From assembly GCF_026460945.1 (NCBI RefSeq), contig NZ_JAOVZV010000003.1, positions 372,001 through 436,000 on the forward strand: a DNA stretch of 64,000 nt. Reading direction: 5' to 3'. The position numbers were made by a program, and so were the translations under genes. A model generated the notes under the pieces. The model was given only the letters and a program-made list of their open reading frames with translations, was not told the origin of the DNA and searched no databases. Positions 7,217-15,914 of the stretch are shown here, piece after piece (within the stretch, counting starts at the first letter, position 1; every line of letters starts with the position of its first letter). Source of the DNA: Chryseobacterium luquanense (GTDB lineage Bacteria > Bacteroidota > Bacteroidia > Flavobacteriales > Weeksellaceae).

Positions 7217-9016
7217 ATGACAACAGAAAATAATCTTTCTGAAAACGAAGAAAACAAACCTTCTACAGAACATCAGGAAACAGTTGAAACTATCGAAAAC
7301 AAAGAAGAAAATCATCAGGAAGAAGATTCTGACGCTTCTCATCACGACTCAATTGCCGACCTTTCGCTTACAGATGTTTTGAAAGAAATGGAAAAAATCA
7401 TTAATTCTAATAATGCGGGTGAGAGATTCCGAGAATTTAATGCATTAAAGGAAAAAGCAAATCATTCAATTCATGATGAAATTGAAGATAAAAAGCACGA
7501 ATTTACTGATACAGGAAATGCTTTAGAAAATTTCAGCTATGAACATCCTTCTCAATCTAAACTTTCAGGATTGATTCATATTTTCAGAGAAAAGCATGAT
7601 AATTTCCAAAAAAATCAGGAAGAAGAGCAGAAAAAAAATCTGGATCAACGTCAGAATATTATTGACAGACTTAAAAATCTTTACACCAATTCTGAGCCTG
7701 GAGTAAATCTTTTCAAATCGATCAGAGAAATCAAGGAAGAATGGTCTCATGCAGGTCAGGTTGCAAAATCTGAATTTAAAATTTTAAACAATAATTATTT
7801 CCATCATTTGAATCAGTTTTATCAGATGTTGGATTTAAATAAAGAATTTCTTGAGCAGGAATATAGCCACAACTTAGAAAAAAGACAGCACATTATTGCA
7901 AGAGCAAAAGAGCTGGAAAATGAGCCGGTTGTACAGAAAGCATTAAATGAACTTCAATATCTTCACAAACTTTGGAAAGAAGAAGCTGAACCGGTTTCTG
8001 AAGAATTCCGTGAAAAAACATGGGAAGAATTTAAAGAAATTTCAAATAAAATTCACGAAAGAAAAACCGAGCTTTCTGCAGCAATTGAAACAGAACAAAA
8101 CGCAAATCTTGAGAAGAAAAACGAGATCATCGAAGAAATCAAGAAACTTGCTGAGCCAAAAGACAATCCCAATCATACATATTGGCAAAATTCAATCAAA
8201 AGAGTTGAAGAATTGCGTACAGAGTTTTTGAAAACAGGAAGTGTTCCTAGAAAACTATCCAACAACAACTGGAATGACTTTAAAACTATTCTAAGAAATT
8301 TCAACACAACAAAAAACAATTATTATAAATCTCTGAAAGGTTCTCAACAGCAGAATTTGGATGAAAAAATGAAATTGATTCAGACTGCAAAAGACAATAT
8401 GCATTCTGAAGATTGGGATATTGCCGTTGCATTATTTAAAAAACTTCAGGAAGACTGGAAAAAAATCGGTCACGTTCCAAAAAGTATGACCAATAAGATT
8501 TGGGATGATTTCCGTGAAGCTTGTAATACTTTCTTTAACAATTACAGAGAAAAAAGCAGCGCTTCTACCGATAACTGGAAGGAAAATTATAAACTTAAAA
8601 AAGAGATTCTTGAGGAACTGAAAGAGATTTCAAACGACGAAGGAAGCATTGAAAAAATTGAAGCGATTAAAAGTTCTTGGAATAACATTGGAAAAGTTCC
8701 TAGAGATAAAATGGCAATCAACTCTGAGTTTAACCGCACATTAAGAGAAAAATTAAAGCTTAATAAAATCAATGAGCTTGAGCTGAAAGAAGAAGGTTTA
8801 TCTGAAAATCAATTAACCGATAAAGCAAGAAAAATCAAGAGCCAGATTTCTGATCTTGAAGGTGAAATTGTAAAACTGGAAAACAATTTGGCATTCTTCA
8901 AAAACCCAACAAGAGAAAACCCGCTTCTGCGAGATACTTACAATACGATTGACGATAAAAAAGCTCATCTTGAGACTTTAAAACAGAATCTTCACAGTAT
9001 TATCGCTGGAGAATAA
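7217..9016 (+). CDS. DUF349 repeat protein, 599 aa
   Basis: Cytoplasmic, very charged, almost entirely helical protein made of consecutive DUF349 repeats of about 70 residues. Each carries a W..i..vp......lW..F r....F...... pattern, for example EDWKKIGHVPKSMTNKIWDDF and SWNNIGKVPRDKMAINSEF. The first about 60 residues are acidic and disordered (EENKPSTEHQE, EENHQEEDSDASHHD). A coiled coil closes the protein (QISDLEGEIVKLENN). Such proteins are common in Bacteroidetes; their function is not established. It is flanked by aroE and ribD in the same direction. Confidence 0.85.
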   Translation: MTTENNLSENEENKPSTEHQETVETIENKEENHQEEDSDASHHDSIADLSLTDVLKEMEKIINSNNAGERFREFNALKEKANHSIHDEIEDKKHEFTDTGNALENFSYEHPSQSKLSGLIHIFREKHDNFQKNQEEEQKKNLDQRQNIIDRLKNLYTNSEPGVNLFKSIREIKEEWSHAGQVAKSEFKILNNNYFHHLNQFYQMLDLNKEFLEQEYSHNLEKRQHIIARAKELENEPVVQKALNELQYLHKLWKEEAEPVSEEFREKTWEEFKEISNKIHERKTELSAAIETEQNANLEKKNEIIEEIKKLAEPKDNPNHTYWQNSIKRVEELRTEFLKTGSVPRKLSNNNWNDFKTILRNFNTTKNNYYKSLKGSQQQNLDEKMKLIQTAKDNMHSEDWDIAVALFKKLQEDWKKIGHVPKSMTNKIWDDFREACNTFFNNYREKSSASTDNWKENYKLKKEILEELKEISNDEGSIEKIEAIKSSWNNIGKVPRDKMAINSEFNRTLREKLKLNKINELELKEEGLSENQLTDKARKIKSQISDLEGEIVKLENNLAFFKNPTRENPLLRDTYNTIDDKKAHLETLKQNLHSIIAGE

Positions 9017-9077
9017 ATAAAAATTAAAGTAAAATATAGAGCGAAACAAAGAAATTTGTATTCGCTTTTTTTATCTT

Positions 9078-10103
9078 ATGCAAGACGAATTTTACATCAG
9101 AAGATGCATTGAGCTCGCTCAGAAATCCATCGGAAATACCTATCCAAATCCTTTGGTGGGAAGTGTGATTGTTCACAACGGAAAAATAATCGGTGAAGGC
9201 TATCATCACAAAGCCGGAGAAAATCACGCAGAAATTAATGCCATCAATTCCGTTGAGGATAAAAGTTTGATTCCTGAATCTACCATATATGTTTCTTTGG
9301 AACCTTGTGCACATTTTGGGAAAACTCCACCGTGTGCTTTAAAAATTGTAGAGTTAGGGTTTAAAAAGGTAGTTATTGGCGCAATGGATTCTCATGATAA
9401 GGTAAATGGAAAAGGAAAAAAAATCATTCAGGATGCAGGAATTGAAGTTATTTCAGGAGTTTTGGAAAAAGAATGTATTGATTTAAATAAAAGATTTTTC
9501 ACGTATCACGAAAAGAAAAGACCTTATATTATTCTGAAATGGGCAGAATCGGGCGACCTTTTTATGGATAAAGATTTTAAACCTACTCAAATCAGCAATT
9601 CGGTAACGAAACAATTCGTTCATCAACTGAGAAATAACGAACATTCAATTTTAATCGGAACAATGACCGCTTTACGGGATAATCCAAATCTTACAACGAG
9701 GGAAATTGTAGGCAGAAACCCAATCCGTATTTTAATTGACATTGATTTAAAAGTTCCAACTGATTTTAATATCTACAATAACGAAGCTGAAACTCTGGTT
9801 TTTAATTCCGTAAAAGAAGGTGAAGAAGGAAATATTAAATTTATTAAAACTTCAAGAGAAAATTTCATTGAAAATATGTTGAAAAAACTATACGAATTCC
9901 AGATTCAGTCAATTATTGTGGAAGGAGGAAGTTTAGTTTTACAACAGTTTATTGACGCTAATCTGTGGGATGAAACAATTGTGATTAAAAATAAAAATCT
10001 GACTTTAGAAAACGGAACAAAAGCTCCAAGATTTGAACATGCGCCTCTTGAAACTCAAGATTTCAGAGATAATCTGATTGAATTTCACAAAAATTCAAAT
10101 TAA
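9078..10103 (+). CDS. ribD: bifunctional riboflavin biosynthesis deaminase/reductase RibD
   Basis: Carries out two successive steps of riboflavin synthesis: deamination of the pyrimidine from GTP cyclohydrolase II, then NADPH reduction of the ribosyl chain. The N-terminal cytidine-deaminase-like domain (residues 1-145) keeps the zinc site: H50-A-E52 and the two cysteines C77 and C86 in EPCAHFGKTPPC. The C-terminal domain (about 150-341) is of the DHFR-like RibD type (RPYIILKWAESGD, ILIGTMTALRDNPNLTTR, IIVEGGSLVLQQFID). Length is normal. The gene is followed after 12 nt by the IMPACT-family gene. Confidence 0.92.
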   Translation: MQDEFYIRRCIELAQKSIGNTYPNPLVGSVIVHNGKIIGEGYHHKAGENHAEINAINSVEDKSLIPESTIYVSLEPCAHFGKTPPCALKIVELGFKKVVIGAMDSHDKVNGKGKKIIQDAGIEVISGVLEKECIDLNKRFFTYHEKKRPYIILKWAESGDLFMDKDFKPTQISNSVTKQFVHQLRNNEHSILIGTMTALRDNPNLTTREIVGRNPIRILIDIDLKVPTDFNIYNNEAETLVFNSVKEGEEGNIKFIKTSRENFIENMLKKLYEFQIQSIIVEGGSLVLQQFIDANLWDETIVIKNKNLTLENGTKAPRFEHAPLETQDFRDNLIEFHKNSN

Positions 10104-10115
10104 GAAGCCTAAAAA

Positions 10116-10721
10116 ATGTTGCACGAATATAAAACCATAGAAAAGCCAATCGAAAACATTTTGCTTAAGGAAAAAGGAAGCAAGTTTATAGGTTTTGCTT
10201 TTCCTGTAAATAATGAAGCTGAACTTAAAAATGTTTTAGATAAAATCAGAACCGAGCATCCGAAAGCGACGCATCATTGTTATGCCTTCAGAATGGGTTT
10301 AAATGGTGAAAATTATCGTGCAAATGACGATGGAGAACCTTCAGGAAGTGCAGGTTTGCCAATTTACAATCAACTCTTAGCCAATGAAATCACAAATGTT
10401 TTGATAATAAGCGTTCGTTATTATGGTGGAACAAAATTGGGCGTTTCAGGTTTGGTAAAAGCGTATAAAGAATCTGCAAAACTGACTTTAGAAGAAGCCA
10501 ATATCATCACCAAAGAATTGGAAACTGAAATTGAAATTCAATTCCAGTTTAATCAGCAAAATGTTATTTTTACCTTATTATCGAAGTTTGATGCAAAAGT
10601 TTTGAATTTTGATGCGAACGAAAATTGCATCCTAATCGCTTCATTAAAAACAGCACACAAAGAAAACATCTCAGAAAAACTATCTGAGATGCAAAATATT
10701 TCTTTCAATTTTCAAGACTAA
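10116..10721 (+). CDS. IMPACT/YigZ family protein
   Basis: At 201 aa it has the two-domain YigZ architecture: the N-terminal Impact domain (about residues 10-125) with KGSKFIGFAFPV, HHCYAFRMG, DDGEPSGSAGLPI and VRYYGGTKLGVSGLVKAY, all hallmarks of the family, then a short ferredoxin-like C-terminal domain. The bacterial proteins are thought to bind RNA or translation components; no enzymatic role is established. It lies 12 nt behind ribD and is convergent with the zinc peptidase gene, whose stop is 1 nt away. Confidence 0.88.
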   Translation: MLHEYKTIEKPIENILLKEKGSKFIGFAFPVNNEAELKNVLDKIRTEHPKATHHCYAFRMGLNGENYRANDDGEPSGSAGLPIYNQLLANEITNVLIISVRYYGGTKLGVSGLVKAYKESAKLTLEEANIITKELETEIEIQFQFNQQNVIFTLLSKFDAKVLNFDANENCILIASLKTAHKENISEKLSEMQNISFNFQD

Positions 10722-10722
10722 A

Positions 10723-11430
10723 TTATCTTCGATTTCCCATTAATAAAGAAGCCCAATATAAGAGTTGAGCCAAAGATCCGATTGCAGCAACGAGATAAGT
10801 TCTTGCAGCCCATCTCAAACTATCCTGTACTCCAACAAATTCTTCAGCAGTCACAGTTCCTGTATCTTTCAGCCATTTCATTGCACGATTACTTGCGTCA
10901 TATTCTACCGGCAAAGTGATAAAAGCAAAAAGCGTAGTTAACGCAAACATAATTACGCCAATTAGTAAAACCAATGTATTTCCGTTTGGATTTTCAATAG
11001 ATCTTGTCGCATACATCACCCCGATTCCTGCAATAATTACAAACTGCATTAAATTTGAACTTATATTGACAACCGGAACTAATTTTGATCTCAGTTGTAA
11101 CATTGAATATCCTACTGCATGCTGAACAGCGTGACCACATTCGTGTGCAGCAACTGCTGCAGCTGCTGCATTTCTCTGCATATACACACCTTCAGAAAGA
11201 TTTACTGTTTTATCCGCCGGATTATAATGATCTGTTAATTGTCCGGGAACTGAAATAACCTGTACATCGTGAATATTGTTGTCTCTCAGCATTTTTTCGG
11301 CAACTTCTTTACCGGACATTCCGTTGCTGAGATGTAAATTGGAATAATACTCGAATTTAGATTTTAATCTTGAGGAAACGAGCCAGCTTATCAGCATCGA
11401 AATCCCTATAATAAGATAATAACCTGTCAT
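10723..11430 (-). CDS. membrane zinc metallopeptidase (YugP-type)
   Basis: Membrane-anchored neutral zinc peptidase family protein of 235 aa. The first segment (YYLIIGISMLISWLV) anchors the N-terminus. The zinc-binding HECGH motif sits at residues 96-100 (catalytic Glu97), followed by AVQHAVGYSML. Two hydrophobic hairpins follow (about 125-170), then PVEYDASNRAMKWL with the likely third ligand Glu, and a last segment near LVAAIGSLAQLLYWAS. This is the full-length layout of the YugP family, whose substrates are unknown. Monocistronic and convergent with the YigZ gene. Confidence 0.87.
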   Translation of the reverse strand: MTGYYLIIGISMLISWLVSSRLKSKFEYYSNLHLSNGMSGKEVAEKMLRDNNIHDVQVISVPGQLTDHYNPADKTVNLSEGVYMQRNAAAAAVAAHECGHAVQHAVGYSMLQLRSKLVPVVNISSNLMQFVIIAGIGVMYATRSIENPNGNTLVLLIGVIMFALTTLFAFITLPVEYDASNRAMKWLKDTGTVTAEEFVGVQDSLRWAARTYLVAAIGSLAQLLYWASLLMGNRR

Positions 11431-11504
11431 TTTATTTATAATTTAGATATAATAATTCTATAATATGCTGTAAAAATTGTGCCAAAGTTTACGCTTAAAT
11501 TAAT

Positions 11505-11512
11505 TATATTTG
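11505..11512 (+). promoter_or_regulatory. TAnnTTTG -7 promoter box
   Basis: TATATTTG lies 22 nt before the ATG of the GNAT-like gene at 11535, in the gap after the divergent peptidase gene. Confidence 0.45.
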
Positions 11513-11534
11513 TGGTTCTATTTACCCGAAAACT

Positions 11535-12659
11535 ATGTCTAAAGTTTCCATTTTTGAAGTAAAAACTCCCGAAGATTTAAAGCAATTTGTAAAGTTCCCG
11601 ATGGATTTGTACAAAAACAATCCTTATTATGTTCCTTCTTTTATTAAAGATGAATTGAATGTCTGGAATCCGAAAGAAAATCCTGCCTTAAGTTATTCGG
11701 AGGCGAAACAGTTTTTAGCTAAAAAAGAGGGTAAAATAGTGGGCAGAATTGCTGTTATAATTAATCACAAGGAAGAAAAAGAACTTGACATCAAAAAAGT
11801 GCGTTTCGGCTGGATTGATTTTATAGATGACAGAGAAGTTTCAAAAGCTTTAATTGACACTGTGATTGATTATGCTAAATCAAATCAGATTGACAAAATT
11901 GAAGGACCTATGGGTTTTACCAATCTTGACAAAGCAGGAATGCTGACTTTTGGTTTCGAAAAAATTGCAACTATGATTGGGATTTATAATTACGAATATT
12001 ATCATCAGCATATAGAAGATTTAGGACTTGTAAAAGAAAAAGAATGGGTAGAATTTGAGATGAATTTCCCTAAAATACTACCTCCGAAAGTTGAAAAATT
12101 CAGTTCGCTTATTGCTGAAAAATATAATTTACGAGTTTTAAATTTCCAAAACAAAGAAGAGATTTTACCTTATGTAAAACCTATGTTTAAATTGCTTGAT
12201 GAAACTTACAAACATCTTTCAACATACACTCCTATTTCCGAAGAACAAATTAAGACCTACAAAGAAAAATTCTTCCCGATGATTGCCAAAAACTACGTAA
12301 TATGTGTGGTTGATGAACATGATGAGTTGGTTTCTTTTGCAGTTACAATGCCTTCTTATTCTAAGGCTTTACAAAAATCTAAAGGAAAGCTTTTCCCTTT
12401 TGGGTGGTGGCATTTTATGCAAGCTCAAAAGAAAAATGACCGTGCAAATTTCTACCTTATCGGAATTCATCCTGAATATCAAAGACGCGGTGTGACTGCT
12501 ATTATTTTTAAAGAAATTTTCGTGCGATTCAATAATATGGGAATCGATTTCGCAGAAACCAACCCGGAATTGGAAGAAAACAAAAGCGTACAGGTTTTAT
12601 GGCAAGATTATAATCCTACCAATCATAAAAGAAGAAGAACCTATTCTTTAAAATTCTAA
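11535..12659 (+). CDS. YghO-like GNAT-fold protein, 374 aa
   Basis: A soluble 374-aa protein resembling the YghO group of predicted N-acetyltransferases. The first half carries FPMDLYKNNPYYVPSF and KEGKIVGRIAVIIN, the second a GNAT-type acetyl-CoA loop, FYLIGIHPEYQRRGVTAIIFKEIF (R-R-G-V in place of the Q/R-x-x-G-x-G/A core), and the C-terminal YNPTNHKRRRTYSLKF. Substrate unknown. It is followed after a single base by a small membrane-protein gene, presumably co-transcribed. Confidence 0.75.
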   Translation: MSKVSIFEVKTPEDLKQFVKFPMDLYKNNPYYVPSFIKDELNVWNPKENPALSYSEAKQFLAKKEGKIVGRIAVIINHKEEKELDIKKVRFGWIDFIDDREVSKALIDTVIDYAKSNQIDKIEGPMGFTNLDKAGMLTFGFEKIATMIGIYNYEYYHQHIEDLGLVKEKEWVEFEMNFPKILPPKVEKFSSLIAEKYNLRVLNFQNKEEILPYVKPMFKLLDETYKHLSTYTPISEEQIKTYKEKFFPMIAKNYVICVVDEHDELVSFAVTMPSYSKALQKSKGKLFPFGWWHFMQAQKKNDRANFYLIGIHPEYQRRGVTAIIFKEIFVRFNNMGIDFAETNPELEENKSVQVLWQDYNPTNHKRRRTYSLKF

Positions 12660-12660
12660 T

Positions 12661-12837
12661 ATGAAAATACACCTTATTATTTTCGCTATTCTGATTGCAG
12701 GTTTTGCTGTTTATAATTTCTTTTTCGCTTTAGAAGATGACAGAATGAATACGCTTGTAAACATTGTTTATGCAAGTGTACTTTTTGGTTATATTTCATT
12801 TATGGCGTTTACGGTACTGAAAAAACTCAAGAAATAA
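12661..12837 (+). CDS. small two-helix membrane protein, 58 aa
   Basis: An ATG starts 1 nt after the stop of the GNAT-like gene and the frame runs 58 codons to a TAA. The protein has two clear hydrophobic helices, LIIFAILIAGFAVYNFFF (about 4-22) and LVNIVYASVLFGYISFMAF (about 32-50), joined by an acidic turn (ALEDDRMN), and ends in the basic tail LKKLKK. This is a consistent membrane microprotein rather than a chance frame. Function unknown. Confidence 0.65.
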   Translation: MKIHLIIFAILIAGFAVYNFFFALEDDRMNTLVNIVYASVLFGYISFMAFTVLKKLKK

Positions 12838-12902
12838 CGCTATTTTTAATAATTCTAAATTACCGCTTTTCCCTATTTTAAAGAGACTTTTAAGTTGATT
12901 AA

Positions 12903-12934
12903 TTTCACCCTTTATTCTTTATTGTCTAAATTTG
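12903..12934 (+). promoter_or_regulatory. predicted nuo operon promoter
   Basis: A -7 box TAAATTTG at 12927-12934 lies 23 nt before nuoA. A TTTC at 12903, close to the TTTG -33 consensus, sits about 20 bp upstream. This is the only good Bacteroidetes-type promoter seen ahead of nuoA. Confidence 0.5.
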
Positions 12935-12957
12935 CAACTTGAGATAATAATGTAAAA

Positions 12958-13329
12958 ATGAATTTACCTGAAAGTTATATTCCGATTCTTATCCAAGCTG
13001 GTGTTGCAGTAGGTTTTGTTGCCATTTCTTTGCTTGGAGCTCATTTTTTAGGCCCAAAGCAGAAAAAAGGAAATTCTGTAAAAAACCAAAGTTGGGAATG
13101 TGGTGTACCTGTTGAAGGGAACGCGAGAACGCCATTCTCAATTAAATATTTCTTAACTGCGGTACTTTTTGTACTCTTCGATATCGAAATCGTATTTTTT
13201 TATCCGTACGCTGTAAACTTCAGAGAATTTGGTCTTGAAGGCTTCTTCGCTGTACTTACATTCGTTGCGATTTTCTTCCTTGCATTTTTCTATGTTTGGA
13301 AACGTGGCGCATTAGACTGGGATAAATAA
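12958..13329 (+). CDS. nuoA: NADH-quinone oxidoreductase subunit A
   Basis: Membrane subunit of complex I near the quinone channel. At 123 aa it has three transmembrane helices (IPILIQAGVAVGFVAISLLG; AVLFVLFDIEIVFFYPYAV; GFFAVLTFVAIFFLAFFYVWK) and the family loop WECGVPVEGNARTPFSIKYFL containing the conserved Cys and Glu. First gene of the nuo operon. The 102-nt gap to nuoB is filled with heptad-periodic sequence. Confidence 0.95.
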   Translation: MNLPESYIPILIQAGVAVGFVAISLLGAHFLGPKQKKGNSVKNQSWECGVPVEGNARTPFSIKYFLTAVLFVLFDIEIVFFYPYAVNFREFGLEGFFAVLTFVAIFFLAFFYVWKRGALDWDK

Positions 13330-13344
13330 ATCAATCATAATTTT

Positions 13345-13431
13345 AAATAAGAAATTTAGATTAACTCTATCAAATCAAGATTAACATAATCAATGATTTA
13401 GAATCTAAATTAAAATCTTAAAATCAACAAA
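13345..13431 (+). repeat. heptad-periodic spacer nuoA-nuoB
   Basis: An AT-only-rich spacer in which related words such as TAGATTA, AGATTAA, TAGAATC and AAATCTT recur in steps of about 7 nt up to the nuoB ATG. The register is looser than in other nuo spacers. Confidence 0.5.
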
Positions 13432-13992
13432 ATGTCAGATCAAAAACCAATTATAAGAACAGATGCACCGGCTCCGGAAGGATTTGAAGGAGAAGGATTT
13501 TTCGCAACGAAATTGAGCAGTGTTATCGGGATGGCAAGAAAGTTTTCACTTTGGCCACTTCCGTTCGCTACTTCTTGTTGTGGTATCGAGTTCATGGCTA
13601 CCCTAAACCCGACGTACGATGCATCAAGATTTGGTATGGAAAGAAACTCTTTCTCACCAAGACAGGCGGATATGTTGATGGTTTGTGGAACTATTTCTAA
13701 AAAATTAGGTCCCGTTTTAAAAGAAGTTTATACCCAAATGGCAGAACCAAAATGGGTTGTCGCTGTTGGAGCTTGTGCTTCAAGTGGAGGTATTTTCGAT
13801 ACATATTCTGTTTTACAGGGAATCGATAAAATTATTCCGGTGGACGTTTACGTTCCAGGATGTCCTCCCAGACCTGAGCAGATTATTGAAGGTGTAATGC
13901 AGGTTCAGGCTTTAGCAGAAAGCGAAAGCATCAGAAGAAGAGATATGCCAGAATATCAGCATTTATTAGATTCTTACAACATCGACAACTAA
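13432..13992 (+). CDS. nuoB: NADH-quinone oxidoreductase subunit B
   Basis: Peripheral-arm subunit that holds terminal cluster N2 and hands electrons to quinone. The N2 ligands are visible: the tandem Cys in ATSCCGIEFM, the Cys in VGACASSGG and the Cys in VPGCPPRPEQ. Length 186 aa is normal for the Bacteroidetes form. The C-terminal tail (ESIRRRDMPEYQHLLDSY) is charged. The nuoC ATG follows after 5 nt, so translation is probably coupled. Confidence 0.96.
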   Translation: MSDQKPIIRTDAPAPEGFEGEGFFATKLSSVIGMARKFSLWPLPFATSCCGIEFMATLNPTYDASRFGMERNSFSPRQADMLMVCGTISKKLGPVLKEVYTQMAEPKWVVAVGACASSGGIFDTYSVLQGIDKIIPVDVYVPGCPPRPEQIIEGVMQVQALAESESIRRRDMPEYQHLLDSYNIDN

Positions 13993-13997
13993 GGATA

Positions 13998-14492
13998 ATG
14001 ACGAACGAATTTGTACTAGAAGCGATAACAAGAGAGTTTCCGGAATCTGTAATTTCAAGCTCAGAACCTTATGGGATGCTGACTATTGAGATTAAAAAAG
14101 ATGACATCAAAAAAGTAATTCATTATCTAAAAGATTCATCATTGGAAATTAATTTCCTTACAGATGTTTGTGGAATCCATTACCCAGAATTTCCAGAGAA
14201 AGAAATTGGCGTTGTTTATCACTTACAGAACATGATGACCAACTTCAGATTGCGTTTGAAAATCTTCATGTCAAGAGAAAATATCGAGGTAGATTCTTTG
14301 ACGGAATTATATGCGGGAGCCAACTGGATGGAAAGAGAAACTTTTGATTTTTACGGAATTAAGTTTAAAGGACATCCTGATTTAAGGCCGATTCTGAATA
14401 TGGAAGATCTTGGTTATCATCCAATGTTGAAAGAATACCGTCTGGAAGATGGAACAAGAACAGACAAAGACGACGCGATGTTCGGAAGATAA
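13998..14492 (+). CDS. nuoC: NADH-quinone oxidoreductase subunit C
   Basis: The 30-kDa peripheral-arm subunit, here separate from NuoD (not the fused NuoCD of enterobacteria). At 164 aa it carries the family signature near the C-terminus: GANWMERETFDFYGIKFKGHPDLR followed by LGYHPMLKEYRLEDG. It is tightly linked to nuoB (5 nt) and separated from nuoD by a 59-nt heptad spacer. Confidence 0.94.
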   Translation: MTNEFVLEAITREFPESVISSSEPYGMLTIEIKKDDIKKVIHYLKDSSLEINFLTDVCGIHYPEFPEKEIGVVYHLQNMMTNFRLRLKIFMSRENIEVDSLTELYAGANWMERETFDFYGIKFKGHPDLRPILNMEDLGYHPMLKEYRLEDGTRTDKDDAMFGR

Positions 14493-14498
14493 AATAAT

Positions 14499-14551
14499 GC
14501 AATAAGCAGTAAGCAATTAGCTTAAAGCCTATAGCCTAAAGCATTTAAATT
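14499..14551 (+). repeat. heptad-periodic spacer nuoC-nuoD
   Basis: Seven consecutive 7-nt words, each beginning GC (for example GCAATAA, GCAGTAA, GCCTAAA), run without a register slip from 14499 to 14547 and end 4 nt before the nuoD ATG. The first three words read GCAnTnA; the last four resemble reverse complements of such words. Confidence 0.75.
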
Positions 14552-15775
14552 ATGAAAGACAACTCATTATCTAATATACTTAACCAACACGACAGTAACG
14601 AACAGATTGACGGGCAATTATACACCCTAAATCTAGGACCTACTCACCCTGCAACACACGGAATCTTCCAAAACGTTCTTACAATGGACGGTGAGAGAAT
14701 TCTTCATGCTGAGCAAACGGTTGGTTATATCCACAGAGCTTTTGAAAAAATTTCTGAAAGAAGAAATTACGCTCAAATCACCACTCTTACCGACCGTATG
14801 AACTATTGCTCAGCTCCTATCAACAATATAGGATGGCACATGACGGTAGAAAAATTAATCGGTGTAAAAGTTCCGAAACGTGTAGATTATATGCGTGTTA
14901 TCTTAATGGAATTGGCAAGAATCGGTGATCACTTGATCTGTAATGGGGTGACCGGAATGGATGCAGGTGCAATTACAGGTCTTACCTATATGTTCATTGA
15001 AAGAGAGCGTATTTACGATATGTACGAGCAGATTTGTGGAGCTAGGATGACGACCAATATGGGAAGAATCGGAGGTTTTGAAAGAGATTTCACTCCAAAA
15101 TTCCATGAATTGTTGAAAGATTTCCTTAAAACATTCCCACCAAGATTCCAGGAATTCTGTAATCTATTGGAGAGAAACAGAATATTTATGGACAGAACTA
15201 TTGGTGCAGGAGCAATTTCAGCAGAAAGAGCTTTAAGCTATGGTTTCACAGGTCCTAACTTACGTGCATGTGGTGTAGATTATGATGTAAGAGTTGCTGA
15301 ACCATATTCTTCTTACGAAGATTTCGATTTCATCATTCCTGTAGGAACTTCTGGTGATACTTACGACCGTTTTATGGTTCGTCAGCAGGAAATTTGGGAA
15401 TCTCTTAAAATTATCAACCAAGCCTATGACAATTTGCCGGAAGGTCCCTTCCACGCAGATGTTCCAGACTTTTATCTTCCTGAAAAGGCTGATGTTTACA
15501 AAAAAATGGAAGCTTTGATTTACCATTTCAAAATTGTAATGGGTGAAACGGATGTTCCTAAAGGGGAAGTTTATCACGCTGTTGAAGGTGGAAACGGAGA
15601 ATTAGGTTTCTATTTGATAAGTGATGGCGGAAGAAGTCCTTACAGACTTCACTTCAGAAGACCTTGTTTCATTTATTATCAGGCTTATCCTGAAATGATT
15701 ACAGGTTCTGTAATTTCAGATGCCATCGTTACGATGTGTAGTATGAATGTAATTGCGGGAGAATTAGACGCATAA
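14552..15775 (+). CDS. nuoD: NADH-quinone oxidoreductase subunit D
   Basis: The 49-kDa subunit, which with NuoB forms the quinone-reduction site. At 407 aa it shows LGPTHPATHG near residue 30 (His ligands to the quinone head-group), EQTVGYIHRAFEKI, RDRTIGAG-type EERNRIFMDRTIGAGAIS, and the C-terminal PYRLHFRRPCFIYYQAYPEM and SVISDAIVTMCSMNVIAGELD. All are standard for the family, which is related to the large subunit of NiFe hydrogenases but lacks its metal-binding cysteines. Confidence 0.96.
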   Translation: MKDNSLSNILNQHDSNEQIDGQLYTLNLGPTHPATHGIFQNVLTMDGERILHAEQTVGYIHRAFEKISERRNYAQITTLTDRMNYCSAPINNIGWHMTVEKLIGVKVPKRVDYMRVILMELARIGDHLICNGVTGMDAGAITGLTYMFIERERIYDMYEQICGARMTTNMGRIGGFERDFTPKFHELLKDFLKTFPPRFQEFCNLLERNRIFMDRTIGAGAISAERALSYGFTGPNLRACGVDYDVRVAEPYSSYEDFDFIIPVGTSGDTYDRFMVRQQEIWESLKIINQAYDNLPEGPFHADVPDFYLPEKADVYKKMEALIYHFKIVMGETDVPKGEVYHAVEGGNGELGFYLISDGGRSPYRLHFRRPCFIYYQAYPEMITGSVISDAIVTMCSMNVIAGELDA

Positions 15776-15784
15776 ACGAAATTA

Positions 15785-15914
15785 TAGATTTTGGATTATA
15801 AATTTTAAATTAATCTAAACTCTTTAAATATAAATTAAATATCAAAATTGATAAGATTTTTAGAACTAAGATTTTCATCTAAAATCTAAAATCTAAAATC
15901 TAAAATCTTTAAAT
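15785..15914 (+). repeat. heptad-periodic spacer nuoD-nuoE
   Basis: About 18 successive 7-nt words cover the spacer. The 3' part is nearly perfect: AATCTAA occurs three times in a row between about 15881 and 15903, preceded by CATCTAA. The 5' part has TAGATTT and TGGATTA, roughly the reverse complement of the 3' words. Confidence 0.75.

Noticed and set aside
9024..9314. Minus-strand open frame over the ribD start
   Set aside because: It lies inside the well-supported ribD frame on the other strand and has no recognisable features; many such antisense shadows were left out.
15879..15908. Tandem ATCTAAA units as a CRISPR array or a classical VNTR
   Set aside because: No repeat-spacer alternation and no cas genes; the units merge with degenerate heptads over the whole spacer, so it is described with the heptad spacers instead.
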